Below, piece by piece: positions 61,373 through 64,000 of a DNA stretch of 64,000 nucleotides. Numbering within the stretch: position 1 is the first letter of the stretch; each line of letters begins with the position of its first letter. This DNA is from Deltaproteobacteria bacterium. GTDB lineage: Bacteria; Myxococcota_A; UBA9160; JAJDAL01. The notes under the pieces were generated by a model. The model ran no database searches and had not been told where the DNA came from. It worked only from the letters and a program-made list of their open reading frames with translations. The stretch lies in the NCBI GenBank assembly GCA_029261875.1, contig JAJDAL010000050.1, positions 1 to 64,000 of the forward strand. Direction: 5' to 3'. A program made the translations under genes and the position numbers.

Positions 61373-62689
61373 CTAACTGAGTTCGTAGAGGCGGATCTTG
61401 TTGCGCAACGTGCGAACACTGATCCCCAGCACGTGCGAAGCCGCTGTGCGATTCCCCTCGCAATGGGCCAGGGATTGGACGATGGCCTGGCGTTCGAGTT
61501 CGCGAAGGTTCAGTGAACTCAAAGCGGTGGGAGCCGGTTCCACGGCAATCCGCTGGCGTCCAAACAATCGATCGGGCTCCACCGGTCGTCCGGGAAACAG
61601 CACGACGGCCCGGCGCATGAGATTTTCGAGTTCCCGCACGTTCCCGCGAAAGGGATGTCGGGCCAATGCCTCGAGCGTCGGCGCTCCCAGTTCCGGTGGT
61701 TCGACCCCGGAAGCCGCGGCGAAGCGATCGAGGAAACGACTGGCCAGCAGGGGAATGTCGCCGCGGCGCTCCCGAAGCGGTGGGATCTCCAACACGATGA
61801 CGTCGATGCGGTAATACAGATCCTCGCGAAAGTCCCCGACCCGCACGGCTTCGCGCAGATCGCGCTGCGTCGTCACCAGAACCCGAACGTCGACGGCGGT
61901 GGGTTCCGTCGCGCCCACGGCCTGAACCTCGCGCTCCTGGAGCATGCGGAGCATCTTGGGTTGCAGGGAAATACGCGTCTCTCCGATCTCGTCCAACAGG
62001 AGCGTTCCGCCATCCGCAGCGCGGACCTGCCCTTCTCGGTCCTCCACCGCGCCCGTAAAGGCGCCACGTTCGTGACCGAACAGTTCGCTCTCGGCCAGGG
62101 ATTCCTGCAGCGCTGCGCAATTCACCACTGCGAATGGGCCGGCGCGACGTGCACTGCGCAGGTGAATGAACCGCGCGAGCATGTCTTTGCCCGTTCCGCT
62201 TTCTCCGATGATCTGAACCGTCGCCTCGGTGGCCGCGGCCGCTTCGGTCTGCCGCAACAACTGTTTCATGGCCGGGTCATCCGTCAGGATCGCGGGTTCT
62301 TCGGATTCGTGGCTGGCGGCCGGAGAGGGTCCGAGGGCCGCGCCGAGAGCGGATTCGAGCGAATCGACGGCAAAGGGTTTGTTGAGGAAATCGCGCGCAC
62401 CGGCCTTCATGGCCCGAACGGCGATTTCCGCGCGGTTGTGCACGCCCGTGGCTACGATCGCGAGGTTCGGATACTGCTCGCGCAAGGACTCGATTACGCA
62501 CACGCGACCGGCGTCCGGAACATCCAGCACCAGCGCGTCGTAGCGCGTGGAATCGAGCCGAGCACGGGCTTCCTCGATGCTGCCCACGGACTGCCCCACG
62601 TAGCCCGCTCCACGAACCGCTCGCAAGAGATCGGTCTGGAAGTGGCCATTGGGTTCGACGATCAGTACGTGACGCATACTCGCCGTCAT
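61373..62689 (-). CDS. FlrC/FleR-like sigma-54 response regulator
   Basis: A 438-aa regulator with receiver (about 5-115), AAA+ domain and Fis-type HTH. The receiver keeps the acceptor Asp56 (LVLDV), Thr81 and Lys104, but the acidic pair at the start is EP (12-13) in place of DD/ED. The ATPase has GESGTGKD (162-169) and GAFTGA (209-214), so it should engage sigma-54. The HTH is GNRTAASHVLGISVRTLRNKI near the end. The ATG at 62689 overlaps the kinase-like gene (ATGA). Position directly upstream of flgB and its enhancer-like elements marks it as the class III flagellar activator. Confidence 0.92.
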   Translation of the reverse strand: MTASMRHVLIVEPNGHFQTDLLRAVRGAGYVGQSVGSIEEARARLDSTRYDALVLDVPDAGRVCVIESLREQYPNLAIVATGVHNRAEIAVRAMKAGARDFLNKPFAVDSLESALGAALGPSPAASHESEEPAILTDDPAMKQLLRQTEAAAATEATVQIIGESGTGKDMLARFIHLRSARRAGPFAVVNCAALQESLAESELFGHERGAFTGAVEDREGQVRAADGGTLLLDEIGETRISLQPKMLRMLQEREVQAVGATEPTAVDVRVLVTTQRDLREAVRVGDFREDLYYRIDVIVLEIPPLRERRGDIPLLASRFLDRFAAASGVEPPELGAPTLEALARHPFRGNVRELENLMRRAVVLFPGRPVEPDRLFGRQRIAVEPAPTALSSLNLRELERQAIVQSLAHCEGNRTAASHVLGISVRTLRNKIRLYELS

Positions 62690-63291
62690 CGTGCGAACGC
62701 GATCGCAGCGATCGGCGGTTCGGAGTCCGGAACCAGCGCCATCATGCCCGCGTGCCCGAGGGCAAAATCGCGGGCACCGTCGAAGGCGCGTCTCCATTCC
62801 TCCTCGGAGGGAACACCCGGGGCACAGACGGTCTCGACCGCGACCCCGTATCGATCCGCATCCTTGTCGAGCCGCATGCGCAGCGACCCGCCACTGCCCG
62901 CGATCGCGACACCGCCCCGCAACAACGCGAGCGCCGCTTGCTCGATCAAACGCGGGTCGCCGACTACGCCGCCGGTCGGAACCGCGCCGAGGGACCAGGA
63001 TATGCCCCGGGCCTCGAGGGCCGGAGCCACACGCGCACACACGCGTTCCAAGATCGGGACGACATCGACGCGGCTCGTCGGATCCGGCTCGCGGGGAAGC
63101 AAGATTTCCAGCGCCCGGTGAATCATCTGATCGATTTCCGCCACCGCATCGGAGATGCCCGCTGCCAGTTCGCGATCTGCGGGAGTCGTTGCATCACGCG
63201 CCAATTGCGTGGCCGCCAATTCCACGCGAGCCAGGGGCGTTCGCATGTCGGCGGTCAACGCAGCCGCCAAAGCGTCGCGCACTTCGGTCAC
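62686..63291 (-). CDS. FlrB-like histidine-kinase homologue, degenerate
   Basis: A 201-aa soluble protein, GTG start overlapping the upstream TPR gene (GTGA). The segment ALTADMRTPLARVELAATQL (11-30) is clearly the dimerisation/H-box helix of flagellar kinases such as FlrB, but the phospho-accepting His is Ala14. The C-terminal half has a trace of an ATPase domain (VVGDPRLIEQAALALL near 109-124), yet the N-box asparagines and the DxGxG loop are missing. It therefore looks like a pseudokinase that may act by binding its partner regulator. Confidence 0.75.
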   Translation of the reverse strand: MTEVRDALAAALTADMRTPLARVELAATQLARDATTPADRELAAGISDAVAEIDQMIHRALEILLPREPDPTSRVDVVPILERVCARVAPALEARGISWSLGAVPTGGVVGDPRLIEQAALALLRGGVAIAGSGGSLRMRLDKDADRYGVAVETVCAPGVPSEEEWRRAFDGARDFALGHAGMMALVPDSEPPIAAIAFAR

Positions 63292-64000
63292 CGGGACAGA
63301 TCCGCGGGCGGCTGAGCCTCTCGCCCCACCGCTCCGCGCAGGCCCACCATGCGGAGTTCGTTCTCTGCCAAACGCCGCCAGGTCCCCGCATCGGGCATTT
63401 TGGCAGCGAGCTGCCAGGCGGCGATGGATCGACCCCGGTCGTCTTCGAGTGCGCCGAGCCAATAGGCGGCTTCCGCGCGTCGCGCGCCATCCGGGAGCGC
63501 CTCGACGGCTTCCCCGTAGAGCGAAACCGCGGCCGGGCCGTCGCCGTTGCGTCGCAGGGTTTCGGCGGACAGTAAACACGCTTCCCCGAATTGTTCGAGC
63601 CGGTCGAATCGCGCTTCGACCGGGAGGGCCGCGATCGCTTTCGCGAGGCTGTCCCCATACGCCTTCGCGCGCGGCAGGCGCGCCGCGGCCTTGGCGAGAC
63701 TCGCGATCGCGCGAAGTTCATCGCCATCGGGTTGTCGGGCTTCCACCAGGGGCCCCAAAATCTCCGCCGCTACCTTGAGTTTTCCGTCGAACAGCTCCGC
63801 TTCCCCGAGCAACAGGGACCAATGCGGACCGCGGTCGCCGCCGACGCGGACACCGGCGCGGGCCGCTGTTCGCGCGGCCCCCACATCTCCGGACGCCAGG
63901 GCGGCGCGCGCAACGGGGAGGGAAACCTCCCGCGCGACCTTCGCGCCAAACGCGCGGGTCACATCCCGGTACACATCCAGAGCGGTTTCCGGGAATCCCA
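63288..64000 (-). CDS. TPR-like repeat protein (5' end outside window)
   Basis: The frame stays open to the window edge (at least 236 aa), so the start is missing. It is Ala/Leu/Arg-rich and helical, with TPR-like alternation, for example GEAELFDGKLKVAAEILGPLVEA and GDGPAAVSLYGEAVEALPDGARRAEAAYWLGAL. No signal or catalytic motif is visible. Overlap with the kinase-like gene puts it in the flagellar regulatory operon, perhaps as the sensory or scaffolding partner. Confidence 0.7.
   Translation of the reverse strand, partial: GFPETALDVYRDVTRAFGAKVAREVSLPVARAALASGDVGAARTAARAGVRVGGDRGPHWSLLLGEAELFDGKLKVAAEILGPLVEARQPDGDELRAIASLAKAAARLPRAKAYGDSLAKAIAALPVEARFDRLEQFGEACLLSAETLRRNGDGPAAVSLYGEAVEALPDGARRAEAAYWLGALEDDRGRSIAAWQLAAKMPDAGTWRRLAENELRMVGLRGAVGREAQPPADLSR

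Overview
This is a GC-rich (roughly two-thirds G+C by eye), densely packed chromosomal window from a flagellated Gram-negative bacterium. Lipoproteins, a MurJ flippase, a proteobacterial-style flagellar operon driven by sigma-54, a Tig-ClpP-ClpX-Lon block, an SCP2 protein and acyl-CoA/SDR genes fit a deltaproteobacterial lineage in the old broad sense (Myxococcota, Desulfobacterota or Binatota-like). That assignment is inference: no rRNA gene is present. GTG starts and 4-base start/stop overlaps (ATGA, GTGA) are very common, so most gene runs are translationally coupled operons.

Layout. 1-1740: end of an integrated element, with the tail of an IS110-type transposase and a tyrosine recombinase pointing at the 3' end of tRNA-Asp. 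1741-5420: sulfatase, SCP2-like protein, MBL-fold lipoprotein, tRNA-Val, and three copies of a roughly 50-bp repeat, two of them abutting the tRNAs. 5423-11627: proteostasis block (tRNA-Lys, tRNA-Leu, tig, clpP, clpX, lon, all on the minus strand). 11689-16844: murJ and a fused 5-oxoprolinase-type hydrolase. 17040-19803: a sigma-54 activator without a usable receiver Asp, followed by a secreted protein of unknown function behind a good -24/-12 promoter. 19845-28504: KamA-family aminomutase coupled to a D-Ala-D-Ala-ligase-like enzyme, VanZ-like protein, AbgT transporter, acyl-CoA synthetase, CstA, SDR. 28501-32576: histidine phosphatase; ECF sigma with a DUF1109/NrsF-like membrane partner; a divergent second ECF sigma; a HExxH lipoprotein.

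32671-39025 is the most unusual region: one coupled six-gene operon encoding a metal permease of the SO_0444/DUF318 type fused in frame to an HflK-like SPFH domain, then an HflC-like and an HflK-like SPFH protein, then a complete ZnuA-ZnuC-ZnuB zinc/manganese ABC importer. It looks like a metal-flux system built around SPFH membrane scaffolds.

39044-41165: rdgB, rph and an N-acetylmuramoyl-L-alanine amidase. 41399-50402: a small-molecule or glycan-modification cluster with three ATP-grasp enzymes, two methyltransferases, a nucleotidyltransferase, a split transketolase and a FabG-like SDR. 50543-61097: a 13-gene flagellar basal body/hook operon (flgB flgC fliE fliF fliG fliH fliI fliJ motE-like fliK flgD, small gene, flgE), with a sigma-54 promoter and a pair of inverted 19-bp elements upstream of flgB. 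61373-64000: the presumed controller of that operon, a sigma-54 response regulator coupled to a small histidine-kinase-like protein that lacks the phospho-accepting histidine, plus a truncated TPR gene.
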